Assembly: GCA_016196035.1 (NCBI GenBank)
Contig: JACPYM010000107.1
Coordinates: 62,001-126,000, forward strand
Direction of reading: 5' to 3'
Origin: Acidobacteriota bacterium
Lineage (GTDB): Bacteria > Acidobacteriota > Blastocatellia > RBC074
DNA length: 64,000 nt
The notes under the pieces were generated by a model. That model saw only the letters and a program-made list of their open reading frames with translations, was not told the DNA's origin and did no database searches. A program made the translations under genes and the position numbers. Positions 34,970-43,790 of the stretch are shown one piece after another; positions within the stretch are counted from its first letter, which is position 1, and each line of letters begins with the position of its first letter.

Positions 34970-37900
34970 ATGACTTTCTCGACCCTCGCCCAACGCAATC
35001 TCACACATTACTGGCGCACAAATCTCGCCGTCATTCTGGGCGTAGCCACTGCCGTCGCCGTACTCGCCGGAGCCTTGTTGGTCGGCGATTCCGTGCGCTT
35101 GAGCTTGCGCGCACTGGCGCTGCAACGCTTGGGCAAGACCGATCTGGTCATCGCCGGGAACACTTTCTTCCGCGCCCAACTCGCCGCCGATTTGCACGCT
35201 GCACCTGAATTCGCCGCCAACTTCCAAGCCGTCTGCCCGCTCATCGCCATGCCCGGCGTCGTCACCAACGATGCCAACAACACACGCGCGGGCAATGTGG
35301 CGATTTACGGCGTAGACGAACGTTTCTGGCAATTTCACGGCGTGGACAAAAAGTTCGCCGACGACAGCGATGTCTTCATCAGCCCGGGCCTCGCACGTGA
35401 ACTCAACGCCAAGCCCGAAGACACGCTGGTGATTCGCATCGAAAAGCCTTCGGCCATTCCGCTCGAATCGCTGCACGGGCGCAAGGACGAAGCCGGACGC
35501 ACGCTGCGATTGACCATGCGCGAAGTGCTGCCCGCCGCGCAGATGGGCGAATTCGCGCTGCGGCCACAACAAGGCGCGGTACACGCGATCTTTGTCCCGC
35601 TGGGTAAGCTGCAACGGAATTTGGAGCAGGAAGGCAAAGCCAATTCGATTTTGCTGGCGGCGAAAGCAGCGAATGAACAGACGACACAACAGGCTGAGCG
35701 GCTGTTGCAAAACACGTTCACGTTGGCTGATTTAGGGTTGAAACTGCGGGTGCTAGAAACACAACACTGCATCGCATTGGAAAGTGATAGCGGTGTCATT
35801 ACTGATGTAATTACGGATGTAACAAAATCTCTCGAACAAAAACTTCAACTGGACAGAACAGAGGTCTTAACATACTTAGCCAATGATCTTAGATTTGGTA
35901 ATAACGCAGTTCCATACTCGTTAATAACATCGCTTAGCCGAAAAAGCTTCTTGGAGCTTTCTCCTCATTTAGCAGAGCTTATAGGTAAGGATTCCGTTGC
36001 GTTGTACTATCAAGACAAATCTTCTACTTCAAAGCGCGTGGGTTTATTTGGGGGCGGCATCCCGAAGGGTAAATTTATTGATGAATCCGCACTCCCAGCA
36101 ATTGTCCTTAATGAATGGGTAGCGGCTGATCTAGGAGCTAACCGCGGTGATGTAATTGAACTTGATTACTATCTCTGGCAAGAAGGCGGAACGCTCAGCA
36201 CGCAAACAGCTAGATTCGAAATAGCTGACATCGTTCCATTACAAGGCGCAGCCAATGACCGCAATTACGCGCCCGATTATCCGGGCATCACCGATGCTGA
36301 TAGCTTGTCTGATTGGGATCCGCCGTTCCCGCTTGATTTGAAACGTGTGCGACCGAAAGACGAAGAGTATTGGCGGCAATATCGCACCACGCCAAAAGCC
36401 TTTATTCAAATACGCGATGGGCAAAAGCTGTGGGCCACGCGCTACGGCAAACTAACTTCGATTAGGTTTCAAGAGACACCGCCCGCAAACATTGCGTTGC
36501 CGGTGGTGCAACTTGATTTTGAAAAAGCTCTACGAGCAGCGTTGAATCCATTGCAAAACGGCTTGAGCGTCCTCTCTGTCAAAACGCAAAGCCTGCAAGC
36601 CGCGCAAGGCGCGACCGACTTTGGCGAATACTTCAGCTACTTCAGCTTCTTCGTCATCGTCGCCGCGCTGTTATTGGCGAGCCTGTTTTTCAAGCTCGGC
36701 ATCGAACAACGCTTGCGCGAGATCGGTTTGCTGCGCGCGCTCGGCTATTCGCTCAACCAGATTCGCGGATTGTTCCTGCGCGAAGGCTTCCTGCTGGCCG
36801 CGTTGGGCAGCTTGTTGGGCGTGCTCGGCGCGCTGGCCTTTGGCTGGCTGATGATGCTGGGACTGCGCACGTGGTGGGTCGGCGCGGTCGGCACGACGCT
36901 GCTGGAATTGCACGTCACGCCGCGTGCGTTGCTGATCGGCTTGCTGGCGGGCATCGTCATTGCATTGGCCGTCATTGCGTGGACGTTGCGGTCACTTACC
37001 ACCATCGCCCCACGCAACTTGCTTTCTGGCACACTGGAAACAGCCGAGCACGTGGCAGACGGTGTTCAGAGTTCCGCCTTTAGGCGGCGGCTCGCAAAGC
37101 GAGCCAAACCGCCTAAAGGCGGAACTCTGAACACCGTGTTGCGCGGCAAGCTTTGGGCCGTCATTTTCGCAGTGCTCGGCACCCTCTTGCTAGGCGCATC
37201 CATCGCCAAAGTGCTCGGGCAGGCGGGCGGCTTTTTCGGCGCGGGCACGTGTTTGCTGATCGCGGCGCTGTGCGGTTGGTCGGTGTGGTTGCGCAATGAG
37301 CGGCGCGCAACCATTCACGGACAAGGGCTATCTGCCATCGCGCAACTCGGCTTTCGCAATGCCAGTGTGCGCGCGGGCCGCAGCGTGCTGTGCATCGCGC
37401 TGATCGCGGCGGCGGCGTTCAGCATCGTTTCGGTGGACGCCTTTCGCCGCGACGGTCATGCCGATGTGAGCGACAAAGCTTCGGGCACGGGCGGTTTTCC
37501 ATTGTTGGCCGAAAGCCTGCTGCCCATCGTGCGTGACGTGAATAGCGAACAGGGACGCGAGGAATTGAACCTGAGCGATGACGCTTTGCGTGACGTGAAG
37601 TTCACCCGCTTTCGTTTGCGCCCAGGCGATGATGCGAGTTGTTTGAATCTGTATGCGCCACGCAATCCGCGCATTTTGGGCGCGCCGGACGAGTTCATCC
37701 AAGCCGGGCGGTTTTCATTTCAAAGCTCGCTGGCAAACAGCGCAGCCGAAAAAGCCAACCCCTGGCTCTTGCTCAATCAAACTATTGAACACGCTGCTAA
37801 TCCGCAATCCGCAATCCGCAATCCGCAATCCGCAATCCCGGTGATTGCGGATGCCAATTCGATGACCTATGTGCTTCACAAAGCGTTGGGCGACGAGATC

Positions 37901-38542
37901 GAAATCAATGACGACAGCGGTCAACGGGTCAAGTTAAAGCTGGTCGCTGCGCTCAGCGACAGCCTCTTGCAAGGCGAGTTGCTGATGTCCGAAGCCAATT
38001 TCAAACGCCTCTTCCCCGGCATCCCCGGCCAACGCTTCTTCCTGATTGACACGGCCAAACCAAACGAAGTCAGCGCCAAACTGGAAGAACGCCTCGGCGA
38101 TTACGGCTTCGACGTGCAGGACGCCGCAGCCAAGCTGGCCAGCTTTCACCAAGTCGAAAACACTTTCCTTTCGACCTTCCAAGCGTTGGGCGCGCTCGGT
38201 CTGTTGCTGGGCACGATTGGGCTAGCAGCAGTGCTCTTGCGCAATGTGTTGGAGCGGCGGCGCGAACTGGCGTTGCTGCGGGCAACTGGCTATCAGCCGC
38301 AACATCTGGCTTGGTTGGTGCTGGCTGAAAATGTCTTGCTATTGGGCTGCGGTCTGTTGACCGGCGTCGTTTGTGCGCTGGTGGCGATTGCCCCGGCGTT
38401 TGTGGCACGCGGCGGGCACGTGTCGGTCGTTTCGTTGGGCTTGTTGTTGCTAGGCGTGCTAGTGACGGGGTTGGCAGCGTCGTTGATTGCGGTGCGCGCG
38501 GTGTTGCACGCGCCGTTGTTGGCGGCGTTGCGCAGCGAATAG
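34970..38542 (+). CDS. Large FtsX/MacB-type ABC transporter permease
   Basis: The ~1190-residue protein contains two FtsX permease modules: an N-terminal helix (LAVILGVATAVAVLAGALLVGD), a three-helix block near residues 560-690 (GIEQRLREIGLLRALGYSLNQIRGL), a central membrane pair, and a final block (ERRRELALLRATGYQPQHLAWL). Large periplasmic loops lie between. It should work with the ATPase encoded just upstream to export lipoproteins or other hydrophobic substrates. Three oddities lie in the gene: a clearly AT-richer stretch at ~35770-36240, a 28-bp-armed palindrome at 37060-37136 read in frame, and an in-frame heptanucleotide array at 37799-37838. A TTG at 34901 is an unlikely start, as it lies in the repeat. 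Confidence 0.88.
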   Translation: MTFSTLAQRNLTHYWRTNLAVILGVATAVAVLAGALLVGDSVRLSLRALALQRLGKTDLVIAGNTFFRAQLAADLHAAPEFAANFQAVCPLIAMPGVVTNDANNTRAGNVAIYGVDERFWQFHGVDKKFADDSDVFISPGLARELNAKPEDTLVIRIEKPSAIPLESLHGRKDEAGRTLRLTMREVLPAAQMGEFALRPQQGAVHAIFVPLGKLQRNLEQEGKANSILLAAKAANEQTTQQAERLLQNTFTLADLGLKLRVLETQHCIALESDSGVITDVITDVTKSLEQKLQLDRTEVLTYLANDLRFGNNAVPYSLITSLSRKSFLELSPHLAELIGKDSVALYYQDKSSTSKRVGLFGGGIPKGKFIDESALPAIVLNEWVAADLGANRGDVIELDYYLWQEGGTLSTQTARFEIADIVPLQGAANDRNYAPDYPGITDADSLSDWDPPFPLDLKRVRPKDEEYWRQYRTTPKAFIQIRDGQKLWATRYGKLTSIRFQETPPANIALPVVQLDFEKALRAALNPLQNGLSVLSVKTQSLQAAQGATDFGEYFSYFSFFVIVAALLLASLFFKLGIEQRLREIGLLRALGYSLNQIRGLFLREGFLLAALGSLLGVLGALAFGWLMMLGLRTWWVGAVGTTLLELHVTPRALLIGLLAGIVIALAVIAWTLRSLTTIAPRNLLSGTLETAEHVADGVQSSAFRRRLAKRAKPPKGGTLNTVLRGKLWAVIFAVLGTLLLGASIAKVLGQAGGFFGAGTCLLIAALCGWSVWLRNERRATIHGQGLSAIAQLGFRNASVRAGRSVLCIALIAAAAFSIVSVDAFRRDGHADVSDKASGTGGFPLLAESLLPIVRDVNSEQGREELNLSDDALRDVKFTRFRLRPGDDASCLNLYAPRNPRILGAPDEFIQAGRFSFQSSLANSAAEKANPWLLLNQTIEHAANPQSAIRNPQSAIPVIADANSMTYVLHKALGDEIEINDDSGQRVKLKLVAALSDSLLQGELLMSEANFKRLFPGIPGQRFFLIDTAKPNEVSAKLEERLGDYGFDVQDAAAKLASFHQVENTFLSTFQALGALGLLLGTIGLAAVLLRNVLERRRELALLRATGYQPQHLAWLVLAENVLLLGCGLLTGVVCALVAIAPAFVARGGHVSVVSLGLLLLGVLVTGLAASLIAVRAVLHAPLLAALRSE
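37060..37136 (+). repeat. Palindromic element inserted in-frame in the permease gene
   Basis: The arms 37060-37087 and 37109-37136 are perfect 28-bp reverse complements (CGGTGTTCAGAGTTCCGCC...). The loop contains a second stem, GGCTCGC/GCGAGCC (37089-37095/37099-37105). The 77 bp encode an Arg/Lys-rich segment (SSAFRRRLAKRAKPPKGG) in a predicted linker, without breaking the frame. Confidence 0.9.
37799..37838 (+). repeat. In-frame heptanucleotide array (AATCCGC)
   Basis: Five exact copies of AATCCGC plus a partial sixth encode NPQSAIR repeats within a periplasmic loop of the permease. The copies belong to the same GATTGCG word family as the intergenic repeat at 18733-18820. Copy-number change by one unit would shift the frame. 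Confidence 0.9.
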
Positions 38543-38565
38543 CTTTTTCGGAACCGGCTGCCCAC

Positions 38566-39633
38566 TTATTCAACCAAGCGGACTGCCCGTTTCTCACGCG
38601 CACTGACGATAGCTGTTTCGACAATCTGTTGGCCGAGGCGGCTCAGCGCAGGAGTGAGCGGCCCCAGCAACGGCGCACCCGTTGTTAGATGATGCAGCAG
38701 GTGTTCAATCGGATTGCTGTGCGGTGCGGCCAGCGTGTCTACAGACACTTCGTATCCGGCAGGCGCTTGTTTGGTCTGCACGCGGATGGTGGTCTCGCTG
38801 TCATAACTGCTGAGCGTACCGGCGCTGCCGACGATGACGAAGCCGCATTTGGGTTGCGGCTGATGCGTCCAGGGGTCGGTGAACGTGCCCCAGCGTGTCT
38901 CGAATTTCGAGAGGCCCGTGGCGTAGCGCGCAATCGTGAGGCTGTGTTCGTCTACCTCTAAGCCCGCCGGTTCATCTACGACCGCAGTCACTTCTAGCGG
39001 CACCGCGCCGTTGTGAAACCAGGTGCCCAGTGTCACGCCGTAACCCAGATAATCGCGCAACGAACCACCGCCGCTGGCCCAGGCGTAGAACCAACTGTGC
39101 GGTTTGCGGCGTTGGACTTCCTCGGCGCTAACTTCGACCTTATCAGCGCCGTGATAGAGCGGCCCGCGATTGCCGCCGTAATAATGAACCTCGCGCACAT
39201 CACCGATCAACCCTTCGCCGAGCAAGCGTTGCGCCGTGCGATGCGGCGGTGACCACACCATCGGCCAGTTGATCATCAGTGTCCGCCCCGTCGCCGCCAG
39301 CGCCCGCATCATTGCATCGGCATCCGCCAACGAAGCCGCCATCGGTTTTTCAACCAACAGGTGCACGCCGTAAGGCGCGAGTGCTTCGACGTATTCGGCG
39401 TGCCGCGCCGGGGCCGGGCAAAGGATTACAACATCGGGTTTAGTGGTTTCCACACAGGCGCGGTAATCGGTGAACAGGCGTTCGCCGGGCACGTTGAAAT
39501 TGTGGGCGGCGTCTTGCATCCGCGCGGGGTCTTCATCGCAAAGTCCGACGATTTCTGCCTGTGGATGGTTGAAGGCGTAGCGCAGCAGGTCGCCCATGTG
39601 AAAGTGGTCGAATTTGATGCCGGCAATTTTCAT
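38566..39633 (-). CDS. Gfo/Idh/MocA-family oxidoreductase
   Basis: ATG at 39633 gives 355 residues. The N-terminal Rossmann domain has AEIVGLCDEDPARMQ, the conserved EKP motif in LLVEKPMAAS, and a C-terminal alpha/beta domain with HSWFYAWASGGGSLRDYLGYG. Members oxidise or reduce sugars and cyclitols using NAD(P)+. The typical first glycine motif is weak (GIKFDHFHMGDLLRYA), so cofactor binding may be atypical. It is convergent with the permease gene (23 bp apart) and divergent from the propeller gene. Confidence 0.85.
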   Translation of the reverse strand: MKIAGIKFDHFHMGDLLRYAFNHPQAEIVGLCDEDPARMQDAAHNFNVPGERLFTDYRACVETTKPDVVILCPAPARHAEYVEALAPYGVHLLVEKPMAASLADADAMMRALAATGRTLMINWPMVWSPPHRTAQRLLGEGLIGDVREVHYYGGNRGPLYHGADKVEVSAEEVQRRKPHSWFYAWASGGGSLRDYLGYGVTLGTWFHNGAVPLEVTAVVDEPAGLEVDEHSLTIARYATGLSKFETRWGTFTDPWTHQPQPKCGFVIVGSAGTLSSYDSETTIRVQTKQAPAGYEVSVDTLAAPHSNPIEHLLHHLTTGAPLLGPLTPALSRLGQQIVETAIVSAREKRAVRLVE

Positions 39634-39769
39634 AAGCGTAATTTTCAGGCGTTGTTGGTGCGGCAAATTATCGCCGCTGTGCTGCGAAAGACAAGTTGTT
39701 GATGGTATGCTAACGCTTACTTGAACCAGTGATTTTCTGCTCTTCCCTTTTATGCAAGGAGACCGCTTA

Positions 39770-41017
39770 ATGGCTTTGTTCAAAAGACTCGCGCTCGTAT
39801 TTTTCTTATTCACAAGCATTCTCAGTTTGGCTCACTCAGCATCCGCTCAGGACTTCCCGCAATGGCGCGGCCCCAATCGTGACGGCGTCGTGACCGGCTT
39901 CACGGCCCCGGCCACTTGGCCCGCACAGTTAAAACAACGCTGGAAAATTCAAGCCGGAGCCGGGCACGCTTCGCCCATTGTTGTGGGTCAACGTGTTTAC
40001 CTGCTTTCCCGCGTAGACGACAACGAAGTCGTGCGTGCGGTTGACCTCAACACGGGCAAACAGCTTTGGCAGGACAGCTATTCCGTCGCCTATCAGATGA
40101 ATCCGGCGGCGATGGGCCACGGCAAAGGCCCGAAATCTACGCCGACAGTCAGCAATGGCAAGCTTTATACCTTTGGCATCACCGGCACGTTGTCAGCTTA
40201 TGATGCAGGGACGGGCAAGGTGCTCTGGCGCAGAGAATACAAACCGCAGTTCAAGAACCTGGAACCGGATTTCGGCACCGCAATGTCGCCTCTGGTGGAT
40301 CGCGGCGTACTTTACGTTCACGCGGGCGGCAGCAATAACGGGGCGTTGCTGGCCTTGGACGCTAACACTGGCGCTGAGAAATGGCGCTGGGCGGGTGATG
40401 GACCGGGCTATGCTTCGCCGATTGCGGTGGATGCGCTCGGCAAACACTTGATCGTTACGCAATCACAACAAAACATCATTGGCGTGCTGGCCGACAACGG
40501 CACGCTGTTGTGGAAGATTCCTTTTGAAACGCAGTACGTTCAGAACATCGTCACTCCGCTGCAATACAAAGACCTGCTGATCTTTTCCGGCATAGACAAA
40601 GGCGTCTTTGCCATCCGCCTTGTTTATAACAACGAGAAATGGACGACTGAGCAGGTGTGGCTGAACAAGGAAGTCTCGCTGTATATGAATTCGCCCGTGC
40701 TCGTCGGTGATGTACTGGTCGGCCTCTCGCACAAGAACAAAGGCCAATACTTCTGCCTTGATCCCAACACCGGCAAAACACTCTGGACGAGCGATCCGCG
40801 CCAAGGCGAAAACGCTGCCCTACTCACGGCGGGCGGTTTGGTTTACGCGCTCGACACCGACGCCAATCTGAAAATTTCCCGCGCCAGCGCCAAAGGCTTG
40901 CAGGAACTGAAGCGCTATAACGCCGCCAGCAGTGCGACTTGGGCGCACCCGGCCTTGACGGGCAAATTTGTCGTCGTGAAGGATGCTGGAACTTTGGCAG
41001 CCTGGGCAGTTGAGTAG
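39770..41017 (+). CDS. Secreted PQQ-like beta-propeller protein (BamB-like)
   Basis: ATG at 39770 follows AAGGAG and opens a signal peptide ending near ASAQ. The ~390-residue mature protein consists of PQQ-type blades (AVDLNTGKQLWQDSY, AYDAGTGKVLWRREY, ALDANTGAEKWRWAG, CLDPNTGKTLWTSDP), giving a seven- or eight-bladed propeller. It begins FPQWRGPNRDGV, usual for periplasmic PQQ-repeat proteins of Acidobacteriota and Planctomycetes. It could be a scaffold or a quinoprotein; no dehydrogenase ligand residues can be assigned. Confidence 0.87.
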   Translation: MALFKRLALVFFLFTSILSLAHSASAQDFPQWRGPNRDGVVTGFTAPATWPAQLKQRWKIQAGAGHASPIVVGQRVYLLSRVDDNEVVRAVDLNTGKQLWQDSYSVAYQMNPAAMGHGKGPKSTPTVSNGKLYTFGITGTLSAYDAGTGKVLWRREYKPQFKNLEPDFGTAMSPLVDRGVLYVHAGGSNNGALLALDANTGAEKWRWAGDGPGYASPIAVDALGKHLIVTQSQQNIIGVLADNGTLLWKIPFETQYVQNIVTPLQYKDLLIFSGIDKGVFAIRLVYNNEKWTTEQVWLNKEVSLYMNSPVLVGDVLVGLSHKNKGQYFCLDPNTGKTLWTSDPRQGENAALLTAGGLVYALDTDANLKISRASAKGLQELKRYNAASSATWAHPALTGKFVVVKDAGTLAAWAVE

Positions 41018-41049
41018 GTCAAAGATAAACGCTCCATATCAACCATTGT

Positions 41050-41083
41050 CCGTGTAGCCGCGAACCAATTCGCGACTACACGG
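41050..41083. repeat. Hairpin CCGTGTAG-CGCGAA / TTCGCGACTACACGG
   Basis: Fifteen-base arms with one mismatch are separated by 4 bases, shortly after the propeller gene stop. It is related in sequence to the larger hairpin at 7591-7650. It may act as a terminator, although there is no T-run. Confidence 0.7.
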
Positions 41084-41147
41084 AAGGCGCCGTTCAGAGC
41101 GAATTCCCCGGCTTCAAAGTCCTCGGCTTACGGAAGGAAACTTCAAC

Positions 41148-41927
41148 ATGAATCTATTCGTGCTCACAGCGGTTGTTGTCGTCATCGCTATGCTAGGGCT
41201 TTGGCTGCTCAGCCTGCGGCTTAAAGATGCGAGCATCGTAGACATTTTCTGGGGCCTAGGCTTTGTGCTGATCGCGTGGACTTCGTTTGCGCTGGGTTAC
41301 GGCTATCGCCCGCGCAGGCTGTTGCTGTGCTCGCTGGTGACGATCTGGGGTGTGCGGCTGGCGCTGCATCTATGGCGGCGCAATCACGGGCGGCCCGAAG
41401 ATTACCGCTACGCCGCGATGCGCAAACGCCACGGCGCACAATTCAAATGGGTGAGCCTGGGCTTGGTGTTCGGCTTGCAAGGCCTGTTGATGTGGCTCAT
41501 CTCGCTGCCGCTGCAACTGGCGCAACAAGCGATTCTGCCGTGGGAATTAACCTGGCTGGATTGGCTGGCCGTAGGCGTCTGGCTGACGGGCTTCCTGTTT
41601 GAAGCAGTAGGCGATTGGCAGTTGCAACAATTCAAAGCCGACCCAAAAAATAGAGGCCGCGTGCTGGATCAGGGTCTGTGGCGCTACACGCGGCATCCGA
41701 ATTATTTTGGCGATGCGGTGGTGTGGTGGAGCTTCTGGCTCTTTGCAGTAGCGGTGGGCGACGGACTGTTTTCGATGCTCAGCCCATTGTTGATGACGTT
41801 TTTGTTGTTAAAGGTGACGGGCGCGGCGCTGTTGGAAAAATCGTTGGCGAAAACGAAGCCGGCGTACAAAGCTTATGTGGCGCGGACGAATGCATTTGTG
41901 CCGTGGTGGCCGAAGCAGAGCCGCTAA
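41148..41927 (+). CDS. DUF1295 membrane protein (steroid 5-alpha-reductase-like)
   Basis: The 259-residue protein has six or seven transmembrane helices and the family C-terminal signature QGLWRYTRHPNYFGDAVVWW followed by PLLMTFLLLKVTG. DUF1295 proteins belong to the isoprenylcysteine methyltransferase/5-alpha-reductase superfamily and act on membrane lipids. The final segment VARTNAFVPWWPKQSR is echoed by a decayed copy at 42753-42803. Confidence 0.88.
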   Translation: MNLFVLTAVVVVIAMLGLWLLSLRLKDASIVDIFWGLGFVLIAWTSFALGYGYRPRRLLLCSLVTIWGVRLALHLWRRNHGRPEDYRYAAMRKRHGAQFKWVSLGLVFGLQGLLMWLISLPLQLAQQAILPWELTWLDWLAVGVWLTGFLFEAVGDWQLQQFKADPKNRGRVLDQGLWRYTRHPNYFGDAVVWWSFWLFAVAVGDGLFSMLSPLLMTFLLLKVTGAALLEKSLAKTKPAYKAYVARTNAFVPWWPKQSR

Positions 41928-41999
41928 GTGATCAAACTCCGAAAACCGGGACCGCCAGCGTTGCCCGTTTGACGCTTCTTCACTACAATTCGTGCCCAT

Positions 42000-42422
42000 A
42001 TGTTCCGCATTGTAATTGATACCAACGTTGTCATTGCGGCTTTGCGTTCGCAGCGGGGCGCGTCATACCGCCTGTTGATGATGCTGGAAGAAGGCCGCTG
42101 GCAAACCTGTCTTTCAGTGCCTTTGTTGATGGAATATGAGGCAGTCGCCAAAAGGCCTGAGGTCGGCATCAAGCTGAGCGACGCGGACATTGATATTTTT
42201 CTCGACTACGTTTGCGGCTGGGCGGAACATCGGCAAATCTATTTTCTCTGGCGTCCGCTGCTGCCTGATCCGGGCGATGATTGTGTGCTGGAAGTCGCTG
42301 TTGAAGCGCAATGCGATTTTATCGTCACCTATAACCGGCGCGACTTTGTTGGCGCTGAACGCTTTGGCCTCGCGGTCGTCACACCACCAGAATTCCTGCG
42401 TAAATTGGAGGAGAGCAAATGA
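42000..42422 (+). CDS. PIN-domain toxin (COG1569-type)
   Basis: The 140-residue protein has RIVIDTNVVIAALRSQRG with the first catalytic Asp, Glu in LLMEYEAVAKRP, Asp in LLPDPGDDCVLEVAVE, and IVTYNRRDF. This is the putative toxin PIN family. The ATGA overlap with the next gene marks a toxin-first TA operon. The gene is intact, unlike a second PIN gene 400 bp downstream. Confidence 0.9.
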   Translation: MFRIVIDTNVVIAALRSQRGASYRLLMMLEEGRWQTCLSVPLLMEYEAVAKRPEVGIKLSDADIDIFLDYVCGWAEHRQIYFLWRPLLPDPGDDCVLEVAVEAQCDFIVTYNRRDFVGAERFGLAVVTPPEFLRKLEESK

Positions 42423-42658
42423 CGAACTTAACTGTATCCGTGCCGGATTCGATCTATCGGCAAGTCGCCACGCTAGCGCATAAAGATCAGGTCACGCTTG
42501 ACCAATTCGTCTCTACCGCGTTGGCAGAGAAGGTTTCGGCGTTGCTGACGGAAGATTATCTGGCGCAGCGCGCGGCCCGTGCCGACCGTCAGAAGTTTTT
42601 GGCGGTGATGGCGAAGGTGCCGGATGTGGAGCCGGAAGAGTTTGACCGGTTAGATTGA
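42419..42658 (+). CDS. Ribbon-helix-helix-type antitoxin
   Basis: The 79-residue protein starts with a beta strand (LTVSVPDSIYRQVATLA) followed by helices (VTLDQFVSTALAEKV), like a CopG/HicB-type DNA-binding domain. The acidic C-terminal tail (VPDVEPEEFDRLD) would block the toxin. It overlaps the PIN toxin gene by 4 bp, so it is assigned as its antitoxin and autorepressor. Confidence 0.82.
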   Translation: MTNLTVSVPDSIYRQVATLAHKDQVTLDQFVSTALAEKVSALLTEDYLAQRAARADRQKFLAVMAKVPDVEPEEFDRLD

Positions 42659-42752
42659 TGAACATCCAAAACAACGGCTGTCAGTAGACTCGTTGGCTAC
42701 CGCCAACCGCTGATTCGCTAAAATGCGACTCAGACTTCGGCCGTTCGGAGGT

Positions 42753-42803
42753 ATGGCGCGGGCGAGCGCGTTTGTGGCGTGGTGGCCGAAGCAGGGCGGC
42801 TGA
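42753..42803 (+). pseudogene. Decayed copy of the 3' end of a DUF1295 gene
   Basis: Seventeen codons read MARASAFVAWWPKQGG-stop, closely matching the last codons of the DUF1295 gene (VARTNAFVPWWPKQSR), with about 40 of 51 bases identical. Nothing upstream matches, so this is the tail of a lost paralogue or a recombination scar. Confidence 0.6.
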
Positions 42804-42810
42804 ACGCGCG

Positions 42811-43015
42811 GTGATCAACGCTTATGCGATGCTCAATGCCTATTCAAAAACACAAGGCATCACGATGGGCAAAAACGATTTGTGGATCGCTGCCGCAGTT
42901 TTTTTTCGCCGACGCGCGGCTTGTGACTACGGACAAGGACTTTGACCATCTCACGCCGGGCTTCATCCGGGTTGATAAGATCGAATACGAAAAAGGAAGT
43001 GGCCTAACTCGGTAA
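42811..43015 (+). pseudogene. Frameshifted VapC-type PIN gene fragment
   Basis: In one frame the sequence reads VINAYAMLNAYSKTQGITMG then KNDLWIAAAV. After a run of eight Ts (42899-42906) the +1 frame continues ADARLVTTDKDFDHLTPGFI. Together these are the C-terminal half of a VapC toxin including its acidic residues. The T-run indicates a slippage frameshift, and the N-terminal half is missing. Confidence 0.8.
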
Positions 43016-43036
43016 TGCGCGTCTAGCGACCACGGC

Positions 43037-43165
43037 ATGGCGACCTCGACCGTCGAAGAAGTGAAGGATTACGACCAGCGCATCCTCGATTGGTACAACG
43101 ACCATCTGAAAGGCGATTTGAAGAAGAAGGCTGATGAGGCGAAGGCGGAAGGCGGGCAGCAGTGA
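43037..43165 (+). pseudogene. C-terminal fragment resembling an S9-type peptidase
   Basis: A 42-codon frame reads EEVKDYDQRILDWYNDHLKG followed by a Lys/Ala-rich tail. The phrase is typical of the last helix of prolyl-oligopeptidase-type hydrolases. No hydrolase core precedes it in any frame. It is probably the end of a lost gene. Confidence 0.4.
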
Positions 43166-43188
43166 TTTGCCAACAAGTTAGAAGCCCT

Positions 43189-43764
43189 ATGAGCAATGAA
43201 CATCAAAATAAATCCCCCAATGAAAAAAGAGAAGTTCTAGTGAAGGAACTTTTGCAATCTTGCGTGAACTCATACTCTGATGCGGATGCCGCCTTCAAAA
43301 ACCTGGACTCCAAAGCGCAGAACACCGTTGCAATAGCAGGTGTTTTTCTTGGAGGAGCATTCGCTTTCTTCAATGGGGGAGCTTTCGACAAATTTATTAG
43401 GCTAGGTGGGACTTTGGCAACGGTGATATTGGGCATAGCAGTTCTATTATTGATTACATCAATCTGGTTTTGCATTCGTGCTTTGAGAATTCGTTTTGTG
43501 CCTATTAATGACATTACAATTTCACACCAAGAGGTTGATGAAATCCTAGAGAGGCCAGATACAGAAATAATCCAGAGATATGAGAACTATCTGCGAGGGC
43601 AAATAGGCATTTGGATAGGGTTAGCTGACGGTTTTAACCAAACCAATCTGGGCAAGGCTAAAGAAGTATCTAAAGGACAATTATGTCTCGCATATGCAGT
43701 CTTTTTTGCCTCATTACTACTTCTTATCATTTTTATTTCAGCAAGATTGAAATCTATGGTGTAA
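43189..43764 (+). CDS. Membrane hypothetical protein, possible two-to-three-TM effector
   Basis: ATG at 43189 gives 191 residues; a GTG at 43162 is an alternative. An amphipathic N-terminal region (LVKELLQSCVNSYSDADAAF) leads to two closely spaced helices (TVAIAGVFLGGAFAFF and LATVILGIAVLLLITSIWF), a ~75-residue soluble segment, and a C-terminal helix (LAYAVFFASLLLLIIFI). The arrangement superficially resembles SLATT- or Pycsar-type 2TM effectors of nucleotide-signalled defence, but no cyclase or sensor gene is adjacent. Base composition is visibly AT-rich compared with its surroundings, consistent with transfer. Confidence 0.6.
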   Translation: MSNEHQNKSPNEKREVLVKELLQSCVNSYSDADAAFKNLDSKAQNTVAIAGVFLGGAFAFFNGGAFDKFIRLGGTLATVILGIAVLLLITSIWFCIRALRIRFVPINDITISHQEVDEILERPDTEIIQRYENYLRGQIGIWIGLADGFNQTNLGKAKEVSKGQLCLAYAVFFASLLLLIIFISARLKSMV

Positions 43765-43790
43765 CAGAGATGCTAACGAAGAGGTAAAAC

